Assembly: GCF_037126435.1 (NCBI RefSeq)
Contig: NZ_CP147020.1
Location: 2,035,293-2,099,292 of the forward strand
Reading direction: 5' to 3'
DNA length: 64,000 bases
Origin: Bernardetia sp. ABR2-2B
Lineage (GTDB): Bacteria > Bacteroidota > Bacteroidia > Cytophagales > Bernardetiaceae
In this document: in pieces, positions 1-9,366 of the stretch
Layout: each line of letters begins with the position of its first letter
How positions within the stretch are numbered: the first letter of the stretch is position 1
Position numbers and translations under genes: made by a program
The notes under the pieces: generated by a model
Databases searched by the model: none
The model's input: only the letters and a program-made list of their open reading frames with translations
Told to the model about the DNA's origin: nothing

Positions 1-1
1 T

Positions 2-625
2 TTAGGGAAACATTCTACTATGGAGATTACAGACGAAGACTATTTCTATCAAAAAAGCTTGTATCTAAGTTATGAACATTTACTTTCTCAAAAATGGATT
101 GGAGGGCTTTCCTTTAGATATTCAGAATTGAATATTAATACGACTACCTTGCGTGGACATTTTCGCCATTATTCTCCTATCAGAAAAATTGACTTGACCT
201 TGTGGCAGCAAGTAGCTTTTGAGAGAATTTTATCAAATAATTCTTTTTACGACCCTGTTTCTAGGCTTCGTTTTCAGTTTGCAGCAAATAAATATTTTAC
301 TATTTCAAATAAAAAACTTATTGGAACAGTTTCTTTTGAGCTTTTTAAAGAAATTCAGAAAATAAACCCAAATTCGGAACGTCGTTTTTTTCAAGAGCAG
401 CGCATCCAAACAGAATGGTTTTTCCCTGTTCACAAAAATATCTATTTGGGAGCATTTGTAGGATTTCATACCAAACAATTTATCGCTTTAGCGCAGTTTG
501 ATATGGATGGAGAAGAACTAAAACCTACAAGAAATCTAAATCAACAAACGCCTATTTTTGGAATAAATGCCATTCTTACTTTCGGTAAAAATAATATTCC
601 TAATAGGCGTTTGTTGATAGAATAA
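2..625 (+). CDS. C-terminal part of a putative beta-barrel outer-membrane protein
   Basis: The reading frame is open to the left edge of the window, so this is the 3' end of a longer gene; the ATG at 20 is probably internal. The ~200 visible residues alternate polar and hydrophobic/aromatic positions (for example DLTLWQQVAFERI and NIYLGAFVGFHTKQF), as expected of transmembrane beta strands. I recognise no named family; DUF2490-like barrels look similar, but this is a weak guess. The gene converges on the minus-strand YceI gene with only 13 bp between them and no clear terminator hairpin. Confidence 0.6.
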   Translation, partial: LGKHSTMEITDEDYFYQKSLYLSYEHLLSQKWIGGLSFRYSELNINTTTLRGHFRHYSPIRKIDLTLWQQVAFERILSNNSFYDPVSRLRFQFAANKYFTISNKKLIGTVSFELFKEIQKINPNSERRFFQEQRIQTEWFFPVHKNIYLGAFVGFHTKQFIALAQFDMDGEELKPTRNLNQQTPIFGINAILTFGKNNIPNRRLLIE

Positions 626-638
626 AAAAAGGTTTCAT

Positions 639-1205
639 CTACTTTTTCTCATACAACTTCAAATCCGAATCCATATCAACTTTTATAGTTTCAGCTATTT
701 TTTGAAACATAAGAGAAGGGATTTCTATATCGTGGTCTTCTAATTTTATATTAAATGTACTTTTGATAGAAGCCTTTCCATTCTTTACAATTATCTGACT
801 AGGGATTTTACGAGCTTGTTTTTTGCCATGAATTTCTAAATCTCCAACAGCCATTACATCATACGTTCCATCAGTTTTAAGGTTGTAATCTCCTTCTATT
901 TTCCCCTTGAAAGTTGCATTTGGATATTTTTCACTCTCCATATAATTCTCATTAAAATGCTGCTGCATCAGAGAAGATGGAAAAATAAATGATTTGATAG
1001 GAATACGAAAAGAAAAGGCATTAGTTTTAGTATCAATTACGCCTTTACAAGCTTTGTTATTGGCTTCTATGTCTTCCATCGGTGCGCTAGAAAAAAAGTG
1101 TACTTTACTTTCTTCCAACGTATAACGCTGTGCAAAAACAGTTGAGAAGATGCTTTGAAAAACAAATAATATTGCAAAAATAAATACTGAGTGATAAGTT
1201 TTCAT
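639..1205 (-). CDS. YceI-family periplasmic lipid-binding-like protein
   Basis: The 188-residue product has a signal peptide (about residues 1-25, ending VFAQ) and one YceI domain over the rest. Recognisable YceI features are the opening YTLEESKVHFFSSAP strand, the ...ESEKYPNATFKGKI strand and the GDLEIHGKKQARKIP motif (usually GxLTxHGxTxxV). YceI proteins are lipocalin-like and bind isoprenoid or other amphiphilic ligands; the ligand here is unknown. It lies 29 bp downstream of the DUF5777 gene on the same strand and probably shares its transcript. YceI, DUF5777 and a small c-type cytochrome often occur together in Bacteroidota, which suggests a redox or quinone-linked role (inference). Confidence 0.82.
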   Translation of the reverse strand: MKTYHSVFIFAILFVFQSIFSTVFAQRYTLEESKVHFFSSAPMEDIEANNKACKGVIDTKTNAFSFRIPIKSFIFPSSLMQQHFNENYMESEKYPNATFKGKIEGDYNLKTDGTYDVMAVGDLEIHGKKQARKIPSQIIVKNGKASIKSTFNIKLEDHDIEIPSLMFQKIAETIKVDMDSDLKLYEKK

Positions 1206-1234
1206 AAGTGAGTTGATGTTAAGGTTTGATTAGT

Positions 1235-2149
1235 TTATTTGAATTTGCTTCTATTGACTACAAATTCTCTTGTTAAGTTGAAGCCAAAATGTATGCCACC
1301 GTCTAGCCAGTCGCCACGTGTTTCGGCAATGAAGCCTTTTTCTATCATCGAACGAGAGTTTGTTAGATGTAATTGAAATACGTGTCCACCAGTTTCAATA
1401 TCAAAACCTATTGAAAGAGAATTATAAAAAGAATCAAAAAGTGGCGAATTTTCAACAGGCAAACGATAAATATATTCAGCATTGAAAGATGTTCTTTTGG
1501 TTAGTTTTATTCTACCTCCAAAACCAAGTGCATAAATATCATTTGCATCATTTTCAGTCGGAACAAGATTGCGATGCACCCACGAAGGTGCAAGTAAAAA
1601 CGAAAATCCTTCGCTAAACTTCTTACTCAAAATAAGCTGATTAGAATAGCTCAAACGATTTGCAAGAGTTCGCTCTTGTCCTGTAGGAGGTTTTAACGTA
1701 TTTATAGCTGCTGTTCCTACGTAAGTCAGACTAATAGGCATATTTTTTTCGCCAGTGCTTTGTCGTAATAAGTCAGCCTTAAAAAGCCCGTCATACGTTT
1801 TTTGAAAAGAATTTCTACCCAAACCTATCATAACTCTATCACTTATTCCATATTCAAAAGCCAACCTAATAGTTGCTTGGTCTAAGCCAAAAAACTCATA
1901 TCCTCCACCATCTAAAGTTCCAAAACGGTGCGAAATTCTAAATTCTAAAGCTCCCTTGGCTACTTTTTCAGTAGTGTGAAGATTGATAAGGCGAGTGGAT
2001 TTGTATGCTCCCAAAACATAATCAGTTGTTGGGCTTTCTTCTTCTTGCTCATCTAAAAGAGCGTCTAAGTCATCTTGAGCAAATGAAAACTGAATCAAAA
2101 AGTAAGAGAAAAATAGAAAAGCAGTAGTAAGTAAGGAATATCTATTCAT
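1235..2149 (-). CDS. DUF5777-family beta-barrel protein
   Basis: 304 residues with a signal peptide (about 1-24, ending FSFAQ) and an acidic linker (DDLDALLDEQEEE). The remainder is typical of DUF5777: a TRLINLHTTEKVAKGALEFR opening, then HRFGTLDGGGYEFFGLD, and repeated amphipathic strands ending near the C-terminus. It is expected in the outer membrane. It sits between the YceI gene (29 bp downstream) and the haem lipoprotein (about 320 bp upstream, separated by a palindromic repeat). No enzyme motif is visible and its transport or binding role is unknown. Confidence 0.75.
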   Translation of the reverse strand: MNRYSLLTTAFLFFSYFLIQFSFAQDDLDALLDEQEEESPTTDYVLGAYKSTRLINLHTTEKVAKGALEFRISHRFGTLDGGGYEFFGLDQATIRLAFEYGISDRVMIGLGRNSFQKTYDGLFKADLLRQSTGEKNMPISLTYVGTAAINTLKPPTGQERTLANRLSYSNQLILSKKFSEGFSFLLAPSWVHRNLVPTENDANDIYALGFGGRIKLTKRTSFNAEYIYRLPVENSPLFDSFYNSLSIGFDIETGGHVFQLHLTNSRSMIEKGFIAETRGDWLDGGIHFGFNLTREFVVNRSKFK

Positions 2150-2261
2150 TGTTTCGTTTTTTTAGTAGTAATAGCTAAGGAATGACAAATTATTAATTGT
2201 AAATGAATACAATAATCTGATTATCAAATACTTGTAATTTTAAAAGTAGTAATTTATATAC

Positions 2262-2400
2262 TACTAGACAACCAACTATTGATTCTTTATTTTTGTGTAG
2301 GTCAGCCTCGTAGAGCAGACCGTTTGTAGTAAATAGATTTAGTTTTTCATATAGACGGTCTGCCCTTTGGGACTGACCTATTTAGTGAAAATGTCTAGTA
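2262..2400. repeat. Palindromic intergenic repeat (TAGGTCAG family), copy 1
   Basis: An imperfect 26-bp inverted repeat (2298-2323 against 2355-2380, starting TAGGTCAGCCTCGTAGAGC) forms a long hairpin. It is bounded outside by TACTAGACA (2262-2270) and TGTCTAGTA (2392-2400). A diverged copy of the hairpin lies at 14785-14870, and an element with the same TACTAGACA-type ends lies at 22569-22702. It fills most of the 317-bp gap between the haem lipoprotein and DUF5777 genes. It looks like a MITE or REP-type element, with no transposase linked to it in the window. Confidence 0.75.
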
Positions 2401-2466
2401 ATATGAGCAATTTATTTAACCTTCACCCCCAAATTTTATATTTTATGAGAATTGTTAAAATAATTT

Positions 2467-2850
2467 CTAGTCATTAGGTGCGCCATTTTCAATCCAAGCC
2501 TTTACAAAGTCTAAGTTACATTTAGAAATTTGGGCTGCACCTTTTGGCATTGGAGAAAACCCAGACATATGGCTGATAGAACCTAATAGTGAGCCTCCAT
2601 CTGCCCTAGATTTTAAAGATTCGTAATCTTCAAGATTTATTCCTGCACCAATAGAAGATGCAGCAGTATTAGAATGACAAGGATAGCAATTTGTTTGTAA
2701 AATTGGCTTCACATCTCCTGAAAGTGTAACCTGTGAAGTATCACAATCAGTAACTGTAATTCCCTCTTCTTCTTCGTTTTTCCATTCACAAGAAGTAAAT
2801 ACGAAGCCTAAGAGTAAGGCAATAAATAGAAATCTTGCTTTGCTTTTCAT
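2467..2850 (-). CDS. Mono-haem c-type cytochrome lipoprotein
   Basis: About 127 residues from the ATG at 2850. A longer frame to 2970 exists, but its N-terminus is not signal-like and runs through a hairpin repeat. From 2850 the protein begins with a clear lipoprotein signal (MKSKARFLFIALLLG, lipobox TSC). One haem-attachment motif, CYPCH, lies in DVKPILQTNCYPCHSN, followed by a Met-containing stretch (SHMSGFSPMPKGA) that could supply the sixth haem ligand. Such lipoproteins carry electrons at the membrane. It is the first gene of the minus-strand set with DUF5777 and YceI. Confidence 0.8.
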   Translation of the reverse strand: MKSKARFLFIALLLGFVFTSCEWKNEEEEGITVTDCDTSQVTLSGDVKPILQTNCYPCHSNTAASSIGAGINLEDYESLKSRADGGSLLGSISHMSGFSPMPKGAAQISKCNLDFVKAWIENGAPND

Positions 2851-2915
2851 AGTTTTTTTTGTTTTTTTATAAGTAGAAAGGAAATATAGAAGTTGTTTGA
2901 GAATAGGTGTGTGTG

Positions 2916-2949
2916 TTTGTTGGTGTCGCTTCGCTAAAACACCAACAAA
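2916..2949. repeat. TTTGTTGGTGT hairpin repeat, copy 1
   Basis: A perfect 11-bp stem (TTTGTTGGTGT at 2916-2926, ACACCAACAAA at 2939-2949) with loop CGCTTCGCTAAA. The same stem with a nearly identical loop recurs at 5808-5841. Both copies lie upstream of minus-strand genes. Confidence 0.75.
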
Positions 2950-3064
2950 GGCTAAGTAGTGTAAGTGCAATTCATTAATAAAGAAGGTTGCTATTCATTA
3001 TACTAACAACGTATATACGCACACAAGGTAAAAACTTTTCTTCTAAAATACTAGATTTTCTTTT

Positions 3065-5047
3065 TTATTTTGAAAGAACTGTAATTTCTACTCTTCGATT
3101 GAGTTTTCTTGTTTCTTCTTCTGAGTTACTGGCAATAGGATATTTTCCTCCATACGCTCGTGTCTGAATGCGTGAACGAGGAATACCATGTGAAACTAAA
3201 TAATTCTGAACCGTTCGGACACGCTCTCCCGAAAGACGGAGATTGACGGTGTGCAAACCTACATTATCGGTATGTCCACCTAGAGAAATTTTCATTTTTG
3301 GATATTTTTTGAGAATTGCTAGGAGCTTTTCCAAATCTGAATAAGCTCCACTCAATAGTGTAGATGTTCCTTGTTTGAACTGAATATTATGGAGGTTGAG
3401 CGTTTTTCCAACTACGAATTGTTTATCAAATTCCGATTCTTCTTTTTGCTTTGTTGCGTTATTTTCACTCTGATTCTTATTTTCTATTTCCTCTTTGTAG
3501 TCTTCCTTATTTTTCCCTTCATTCTCTAAAGGATTCTGAACTACTTCATTTTTGTTATTAGCAGTAAGATTATTTTTTATACTTTTAGATTTTTCATCTG
3601 CTTTTACAAAGACTTTCTGATAAACCGTATCTCTGATATATACTGTATCACGAACATAAATAATTTTTTCTTTAATGATTTCTTTTGGCTTTTCTAATTC
3701 TATATTTGATAGATTTTCAGAGTCATTATTTTTAGCTTCTAAATAAATAGGCTTTTCAACTACTTTTTCTACAATTCTATCCACAAAAACTGTATCACAG
3801 GCTGCACTGACTTTTTCATTCCCTTGATTTGCACTTATTTCAGTTTCTTGATTATCATCTTTTCGTTCTTTAAGTTGATTGATTTCTGCCAAAATTTTCT
3901 CCTGTTGTTTTTCCAACTCTTTCAATCTATTTTCTTTTTCGTTTTGCACCTCTACCTTTTCGTTTTTTTCTTTCCAGATATACACTCTTCCATCATACGA
4001 AGCTGTTGCTACTGTTCCGTTTTCAGTTGGACTAAAACGACAAACACGAACTATTTTTTTATGCTCTGAAAGAATCGCTAGATTTTCTTTTGTTTGTACA
4101 TTCCAAATTTTGGCAATCTTTCCATTTGCACCTGTGGCTACCCAATTTCCATTTTTGCTATATGATGCTGCACTATAATTTTCTTTTGGAGAAACTTTGA
4201 AAATATCCACTTTTTGAGCAGAAAAATAATCCCAAATAACAAGCATTCCATCAAATGCCCAACCTGTAATTTGATTCTTGTTTGCACCAATGACAATATC
4301 ATTTATATCTGATTTTGAATAATGAAAACGACGAACTAACTTATGATTTTGAAGAGAAATAGAATATACATAATGGTCGACGCTAAAAATCAGTTCTTTT
4401 TCTGTACTGGCAATAGTTCCTCCTGTAATCGTATTTGAGAGAAGGTCTTTTTCAGAATTAATAGAAAAAACTTGCATCGGAATCTGATTCGGAATATCGA
4501 TACGGACACGCATAATATAACCATTGTCGCCACCAAAATACAAGTATTTATCATCTGGAGAAAAAACGACAAAAGAAGCAGAACGCAAAATAAGTCCATT
4601 TGTAAGAGATAAAGGTTTATTTTTGTATGTTCCTAGAAGTTTTCCATAGCGAGAATCCCACAAACAAACTGTTCCATCTTCGGAAGCACTAGCTAGTAAA
4701 TTTCCTTTTTTGTTGAAGGTAACTTCATAGACACTTGCCGAATGAGAACGCAAACGATGTCTCAAAATACCTGTTTTGACATCCCAAATAATAATTGTTC
4801 TGTCCAAACTAGCCGAAGCAATCCATTTTCCATCAGGACTAAAACGAATATTTTGCACACCTGCCGAATGCCCTCTCAATGTTTTATCTAAAATAAACTC
4901 CACTTCATTTTTATCATTATCTATCTTTTCAAAAGCAGAGTTTTGACTTTTGAAAGAATTTTGAGCCATAGTTTTTTGATTCTCTCCCAAAAAGGAAGAA
5001 ATCAAAAGAATATAGCACCAAGAGATAAAAACAAGGGATTTTTGCAA
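3065..5047 (-). CDS. WD40-repeat / OmpA-domain envelope protein
   Basis: 660 residues. A signal peptide (about 1-29, ending TMAQ) is followed by WD40 repeats over about residues 55-365, with blades such as LRGHSAGVQNIRFSPDGKW and IIIWDVKTG. Then comes a coiled coil (about 365-400), a charged low-complexity linker with two RDTVY repeats (about 400-545), and a C-terminal OmpA/MotB-type peptidoglycan-binding domain (about 550-660) with GGHTDNVG and LSGERVRTVQNYL. The OmpA domain should anchor the protein to peptidoglycan while the propeller faces the periplasm. WD40-OmpA fusions are known in Bacteroidota, including the PorE-like proteins of the T9SS machinery; a T9SS or gliding role is inference. 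Confidence 0.82.
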   Translation of the reverse strand: MQKSLVFISWCYILLISSFLGENQKTMAQNSFKSQNSAFEKIDNDKNEVEFILDKTLRGHSAGVQNIRFSPDGKWIASASLDRTIIIWDVKTGILRHRLRSHSASVYEVTFNKKGNLLASASEDGTVCLWDSRYGKLLGTYKNKPLSLTNGLILRSASFVVFSPDDKYLYFGGDNGYIMRVRIDIPNQIPMQVFSINSEKDLLSNTITGGTIASTEKELIFSVDHYVYSISLQNHKLVRRFHYSKSDINDIVIGANKNQITGWAFDGMLVIWDYFSAQKVDIFKVSPKENYSAASYSKNGNWVATGANGKIAKIWNVQTKENLAILSEHKKIVRVCRFSPTENGTVATASYDGRVYIWKEKNEKVEVQNEKENRLKELEKQQEKILAEINQLKERKDDNQETEISANQGNEKVSAACDTVFVDRIVEKVVEKPIYLEAKNNDSENLSNIELEKPKEIIKEKIIYVRDTVYIRDTVYQKVFVKADEKSKSIKNNLTANNKNEVVQNPLENEGKNKEDYKEEIENKNQSENNATKQKEESEFDKQFVVGKTLNLHNIQFKQGTSTLLSGAYSDLEKLLAILKKYPKMKISLGGHTDNVGLHTVNLRLSGERVRTVQNYLVSHGIPRSRIQTRAYGGKYPIASNSEEETRKLNRRVEITVLSK

Positions 5048-5153
5048 AATGGGAAAGTTACGTAAAACTCTAAGAAATTTTAAGATTCTTAGCGTTTGAA
5101 CAAGTTGATGAGTAAGGGGAACAAATTTACGAATCTTAGTTTATAAAAGAACA

Positions 5154-5741
5154 TTAAAATTTAGTTTTGAAAATTTCAGAAGCAATGAAAGCATCTTTGA
5201 CAGAATTGGGGTCTTTCATCATCGAACCAAATCGCCTTGCGCCACTCTGCTGAGTTTTGTAATTATCATAATGAGCTTCATCACTATTCATAGAATAATT
5301 TTGAGGTCTTTGCCCTCTGTCTGATATATCAATATCTTGATTACTCCGAACACCACGATTTAATTGCTCTTTCAAACGTCTTGTTTCTGGGCTTTCAGTA
5401 ATAGGTGTACCAAGTTGTGGAATAATTGGTTTTTTCTCTGGAATTTCCTTCAAACTTTTGTTTCGCTCTGCCAACTCTCTTGCTCTTCTTTCTCTTACTT
5501 CTTGCAAAAGATTTTCAGCAGGATTTACTTCTTCTTCTTCTTTAGGAAGCTCATAAGGCTGTGTGAGAGCTTTTAAAGTATCTTCCAACGAACGCCTTGC
5601 TTTGGGTTTTGGTGGTTCGATGACGATTTCTTCCTCGTCCATATTGTGTCTGAAATTATCTCTCAATTTCTTGGTGCGAGAATAAATGACAAACAGAATC
5701 ATAAATACAATAAAAATCGATAAAAATATAAATTCAGCCAT
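5154..5741 (-). CDS. Unknown protein with an N-terminal membrane anchor
   Basis: 195 residues. One hydrophobic helix (about 2-20, FIFLSIFIVFMILFVIY) is followed by a long charged region rich in Glu, Arg and Pro (about 40-130), including a helical stretch around LLQEVRERRARELAERNK. The C-terminus is short and more conserved-looking (MMKDPNSVKDAFIASEIFKTKF, of which IFKTKF are the last residues). I do not recognise a family. The layout suggests a membrane-tethered cytoplasmic tail that could act as an adaptor. It follows the WD40-OmpA gene by about 106 bp on the same strand and starts just downstream of a hairpin repeat. Confidence 0.7.
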   Translation of the reverse strand: MAEFIFLSIFIVFMILFVIYSRTKKLRDNFRHNMDEEEIVIEPPKPKARRSLEDTLKALTQPYELPKEEEEVNPAENLLQEVRERRARELAERNKSLKEIPEKKPIIPQLGTPITESPETRRLKEQLNRGVRSNQDIDISDRGQRPQNYSMNSDEAHYDNYKTQQSGARRFGSMMKDPNSVKDAFIASEIFKTKF

Positions 5742-5807
5742 ATTTTTTTATTTTTTGAACCGTTGAGGTTTATAGTTAGTGAAGTTATTTAATAAATAGA
5801 TTTTGTA

Positions 5808-5841
5808 TTTGTTGGTGTCACTACGTTAAAACACCAACAAA
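5808..5841. repeat. TTTGTTGGTGT hairpin repeat, copy 2
   Basis: The same perfect 11-bp stem as at 2916-2949 (5808-5818 against 5831-5841), with loop CACTACGTTAAA. It lies in the 203-bp gap between two minus-strand genes of unknown function. Confidence 0.75.
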
Positions 5842-5944
5842 GGCAGGGGCATTTTCTTTAGAGTTGGGATTGCAAACTCAATTCTGAGAAAAACTCACAT
5901 TCTTAAACAACTTCAGTATATAAACGCCACTAAGTTACAAATTG

Positions 5945-6448
5945 TTAAGGTAATTCTGCAATCGTAACACGATAAGGCATTTTTTGGCTTCTATCAATGA
6001 TGGTATAAACGAAATATTTATCGTTTGCATAATGGGTAATATAAATATTTCCTTTCTTTTCTTGTTTGGTTTGGTCTAAATTAAAATCTACAAATTGAGC
6101 TACAAAATCTTCATACGGCTGACGGTGCTGAAAATGAAGTTGTAATTGATTTGTTTTTAGTCCTTTTTGTGGAGAAAAAATACTTTGCATGATATACTGC
6201 ACATCGTGATAATAGATTTCGAACATCCACATATCTACTTGTGTAGTTCCGTGCTTTTCAGAGCTTACATAAATCCATTCTTTCTTACCAATCTCTTTAT
6301 CCACTCCATCTGGATTTTTGCGATTTTCGAAAAATGAGATAAACTCTTTTACTGTAAGCTGGTTTTTATCAGTTTGAGAAGGATTTTTATTCGTAAAAGA
6401 AAAGCTAAGAAAGCCAATCAAAAAGAGAATAGGAAATAGGAATTTCAT
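5945..6448 (-). CDS. Secreted protein of unknown function
   Basis: 167 residues with an N-terminal signal sequence (MKFLFPILFLIGFLSFSF, about 1-19). The mature part is mixed alpha/beta with no recognised motif; aromatic-rich segments such as DMWMFEIYYHDVQYIMQ suggest a small globular periplasmic domain. No lipobox is present. The neighbours do not indicate a role: an unknown anchored protein downstream, and a divergent two-component operon upstream across 267 bp. Confidence 0.65.
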   Translation of the reverse strand: MKFLFPILFLIGFLSFSFTNKNPSQTDKNQLTVKEFISFFENRKNPDGVDKEIGKKEWIYVSSEKHGTTQVDMWMFEIYYHDVQYIMQSIFSPQKGLKTNQLQLHFQHRQPYEDFVAQFVDFNLDQTKQEKKGNIYITHYANDKYFVYTIIDRSQKMPYRVTIAELP

Positions 6449-6462
6449 TGAATTTTATTTTA

Positions 6463-6492
6463 GGAAATGGATATTAGGAACTAGAGATTAGA
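6463..6492. repeat. Degenerate AGGAAATGGATATTAGG-type word repeat
   Basis: A short AT-rich run built from related words (GGAAATGG, ATTAGGAA, AGATTAG). It resembles the runs at 47217-47262, 47762-47794 and 61905-61945. It lies just upstream of the 5945-6448 gene. Confidence 0.45.
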
Positions 6493-6715
6493 AAACACAA
6501 TAGAGTAACCAAAAAATCGTGCTAAAATTACGAACTATTTTTTACTTCACAGAAAATAAGACTCCTCCTCATTATCTGTACAGAGTACAAACACAATTAT
6601 TAAAATAAATTTTTAATCAAACAACTTTTCCAAAACTAACTATATCTTCATACATTTACGTTCCCTTGTAATTAAGAGTTATCATTCCGTTTAAGTATAA
6701 AATAAGTTTACTGCT

Positions 6716-7462
6716 ATGGATAAAATAAAAACCTTTGTTGTAGAAGACGAGCCTATGGTCAGAGAAGAAATGATATGGCACGTTACTCATCATCCTTTAT
6801 TAGAGTTTTTGGGGAGTAGTGGAACAGTCAAAGAGGCTACTAAACAAATAGCAAAGCTACAACCAGATTTAGTTTTATTTGACATTCAGCTTTCAGATGG
6901 AACATCTTTTGAGATTTTGAATCAACTTCCACAACTTGACTTCAAGTTTATATTTATAACTGCTTTTGAGCAGCATACCATAAAAGCCATTCGATATGGA
7001 GCTTTTGATTATCTTTTGAAGCCTGTTAATGATGAAGAATTTGCATCAGCCGTAGAGCGACTGAAGGAAAAGACATTGATAGACTCTAATGAAAGATTGG
7101 CTCTTACAAACCGAGTTTATCAAAAAAAGAAACTTACTTTAGAAGATATGATTTCTATCTCTTCCGTTGATTTTATCCAAATGGTAGGGTTGAAAGATAT
7201 TATTTTCTGTGAAAGTGATTCGTCTTATACCAAAATTCATTTACAGAATAACACAATGATTATAGCCTCCAAGACACTCAAGTTTTATGAAGAAGTTTTG
7301 CCTTCAGAGTATTTTTTGCGTTGTCATCAATCTTTTTTAGTCAATAAATTTCATATTGATAAATATTTAAAGACAGGTTATATTCTATTGAAAAATGGAA
7401 AGAATATTTCTGTTTCGGTTAGAAGAAAAGAATACGTACTAAATAGCTTGAGTGGATTATGA
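6716..7462 (+). CDS. LytTR-family response regulator
   Basis: 248 residues. The receiver domain (about 1-120) has the acidic pair near residue 10 (VVEDEP), the phospho-acceptor Asp56 (LVLFDIQL), Thr82 (FIFITAF) and Lys102 (LLKPVND). The C-terminal LytTR DNA-binding domain (about 145-245) shows the usual FCESDSSYTKIHL and FLRCHQSFLVN motifs. It is the cognate regulator of the kinase that follows: the kinase ATG overlaps this stop codon (ATGA). LytTR regulators bind pairs of short direct repeats upstream of promoters. A TAnnTTTA box at 6651-6658 is a possible promoter. The repeated elements at 9.3, 10.0 and 11.9 kb are candidate target sites (inference). Confidence 0.93.
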   Translation: MDKIKTFVVEDEPMVREEMIWHVTHHPLLEFLGSSGTVKEATKQIAKLQPDLVLFDIQLSDGTSFEILNQLPQLDFKFIFITAFEQHTIKAIRYGAFDYLLKPVNDEEFASAVERLKEKTLIDSNERLALTNRVYQKKKLTLEDMISISSVDFIQMVGLKDIIFCESDSSYTKIHLQNNTMIIASKTLKFYEEVLPSEYFLRCHQSFLVNKFHIDKYLKTGYILLKNGKNISVSVRRKEYVLNSLSGL

Positions 7463-9366
7463 TAAAATATATTTTTACAGTCTTTTTGTATTTACTGACT
7501 ATTACTTTCCCAGTGGCTGCACAAACAGAGCCTACTAGAGATGAGCTATTGAAAGAAATAACAGCAACAGTCGTTAAGAGTGATTTTCAGAAAAGTGCAA
7601 CAGCGTTTTGGCAAGACAAACTAAAAGAAGAAAGATATGCTTCTGATGTAGTAGTGAGAGCAAAAATAAATTACATGATAGCACGAAGTTTTGCATCTCA
7701 AAATATGGATAGTGCAGAAGTTTATGTAACCAAAGCTCTGATGCTAGTTGAAAATATAGAAGGATACGAAAACGTAAAACTATCTATATATAACGGTTTG
7801 GGTAATATTGCTCAACTTAAAGGTAAAATATTTTTAGCCTCTTTTTACTATAATAAAACAATTTCAATACTAGATGTAAATCCTTTTGTAGATGTTCCTA
7901 ATGAGAGTAAGATACAATACTATTTACATAGTGGTCAGGCAAATATAAAAATAGGGCTTTATGAAAGTGCTTTCGAACTAAATAAGAAAGCTGAAAAATT
8001 TCTCTCTCCAGCTATTAAAGAAAACTATCTTTGGTTTAGAGTATATTCTCAGTTGTTTGCTAGTGGATACCAAAGAGGAGTAAATACGGATTCTTTAGAA
8101 ATTTATTTAGAGAAGGTAGAAAAATATTCAGATACAGAAGTTGCCAAACGCTTTTATTACGAACACAAAGCAAAGTTTTTTGAGCTGACAAAACAGCTAG
8201 ATTCTGCAAAAGTCTACTTTGAAAAAGTAGTAGAGTTTGAGAAAAATAAATATTTAGATGAGCCTAATAGTACTATTATAGGAAATATTTATATTGGCTA
8301 TTGTCACCTTTTAGAAAATAGTGTAGATAGAAAACAGCTAACAGAAGCAAAAAGTCTTATCAACCAATTACAGGATTTAGAAAAATATAATTATCATCTT
8401 CAAGTTACTGACAGTATTCCTTTTTGGAGTGCTATGGCAACCTATTATTATGAGACTAAAGATTTCGAAAAATACAAAAAAGCTAAAAATAAAGTAATTG
8501 ATTTGCAGACTATCACACAACGAAAATCAGAATTACAAGCAAAGGAAGAGATGCAGTCTATGTATCAACTTAAAGAAAATCAGAAGTCAATAACGATGCT
8601 AAGTAGAAGTGTGAAAGTAAAAGAGAATCAGCTTCAAACTACTCAATCAATGCTTATTATCGTTACTCTGCTAATAATAGTAATTCTCTCTAGTATGGCT
8701 GTTTTATATTACAGGCAGAAAAATCAAAAATTACAGCAAGAATATAGGCAAGTAGTATTAGAACAAAAACTTCTTCGTACGCAGATGGAACCTCATTTTA
8801 TTTTTAATACACTTTCCACTCTTCAAAGTATGATTCGTTTTCAAGATTCTAAAAAGGCAATAAATTACCTCAATTATTTTAGCAGGTTATTACGTAGCAA
8901 CTTAGAACTTAGCCGACAAGAAACTATTTCATTAGAAGACGAATTAGAAACCTTAGAAACCTATTTCAAATTACAACAAACTCGTTTTCAAGACAAATTT
9001 GAATATCATATCAATGTCAATGAAGAGGTAGAAACAGGTGCAATTTTTATTCCTCCTATGCTCATACAGCCTTTTGCAGAAAATAGCATTTTGCACGGTT
9101 TTAAAGGAGAAAGTAAAGAATGGAAAGTGCAAATTGTTATCAGAGAGCTTGTAGAAAAAAATCAATTAGAAATAGAAATTATAGATAATGGAATAGGAAT
9201 AGAAGAGATAAGAGAAACAAAGAAAAAATCATTTTCTGGAGCTATCACAAAAGAGAGATTACAAATTTTGTCTAAAAAACACAATACACCAACAGATTAT
9301 CAGATTGTTTCGGAAAAAGGAAAAGGCACAAAAGTTTTGATGAAACTTCCTATTATTGGCAAATAA
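7459..9366 (+). CDS. TPR sensor kinase, LytS/His_kinase (PF06580) type
   Basis: 635 residues. There is a signal-like N-terminus (about 1-21, ending VAAQ), a periplasmic TPR-rich sensor region (about 30-345), a short coiled coil, and one transmembrane helix (about 397-418). The cytoplasmic His_kinase domain carries the phospho-acceptor His446 (MEPHFIFNTL), the N box with Asn542 (QPFAENSILHG) and the G box IIDNGIGIEE (575 onward). The end is a GKGTKVLMKLP strand. The TPR sensor suggests a protein or peptide ligand. The last codons are part of a ~110-bp element that recurs twice downstream. Confidence 0.92.
   Translation: MIKYIFTVFLYLLTITFPVAAQTEPTRDELLKEITATVVKSDFQKSATAFWQDKLKEERYASDVVVRAKINYMIARSFASQNMDSAEVYVTKALMLVENIEGYENVKLSIYNGLGNIAQLKGKIFLASFYYNKTISILDVNPFVDVPNESKIQYYLHSGQANIKIGLYESAFELNKKAEKFLSPAIKENYLWFRVYSQLFASGYQRGVNTDSLEIYLEKVEKYSDTEVAKRFYYEHKAKFFELTKQLDSAKVYFEKVVEFEKNKYLDEPNSTIIGNIYIGYCHLLENSVDRKQLTEAKSLINQLQDLEKYNYHLQVTDSIPFWSAMATYYYETKDFEKYKKAKNKVIDLQTITQRKSELQAKEEMQSMYQLKENQKSITMLSRSVKVKENQLQTTQSMLIIVTLLIIVILSSMAVLYYRQKNQKLQQEYRQVVLEQKLLRTQMEPHFIFNTLSTLQSMIRFQDSKKAINYLNYFSRLLRSNLELSRQETISLEDELETLETYFKLQQTRFQDKFEYHINVNEEVETGAIFIPPMLIQPFAENSILHGFKGESKEWKVQIVIRELVEKNQLEIEIIDNGIGIEEIRETKKKSFSGAITKERLQILSKKHNTPTDYQIVSEKGKGTKVLMKLPIIGK

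Noticed and set aside
3824-4178. Plus-strand Phe/Ser-rich frames
   Set aside because: They are complements of the low-complexity and WD40 parts of the WD40-OmpA gene.
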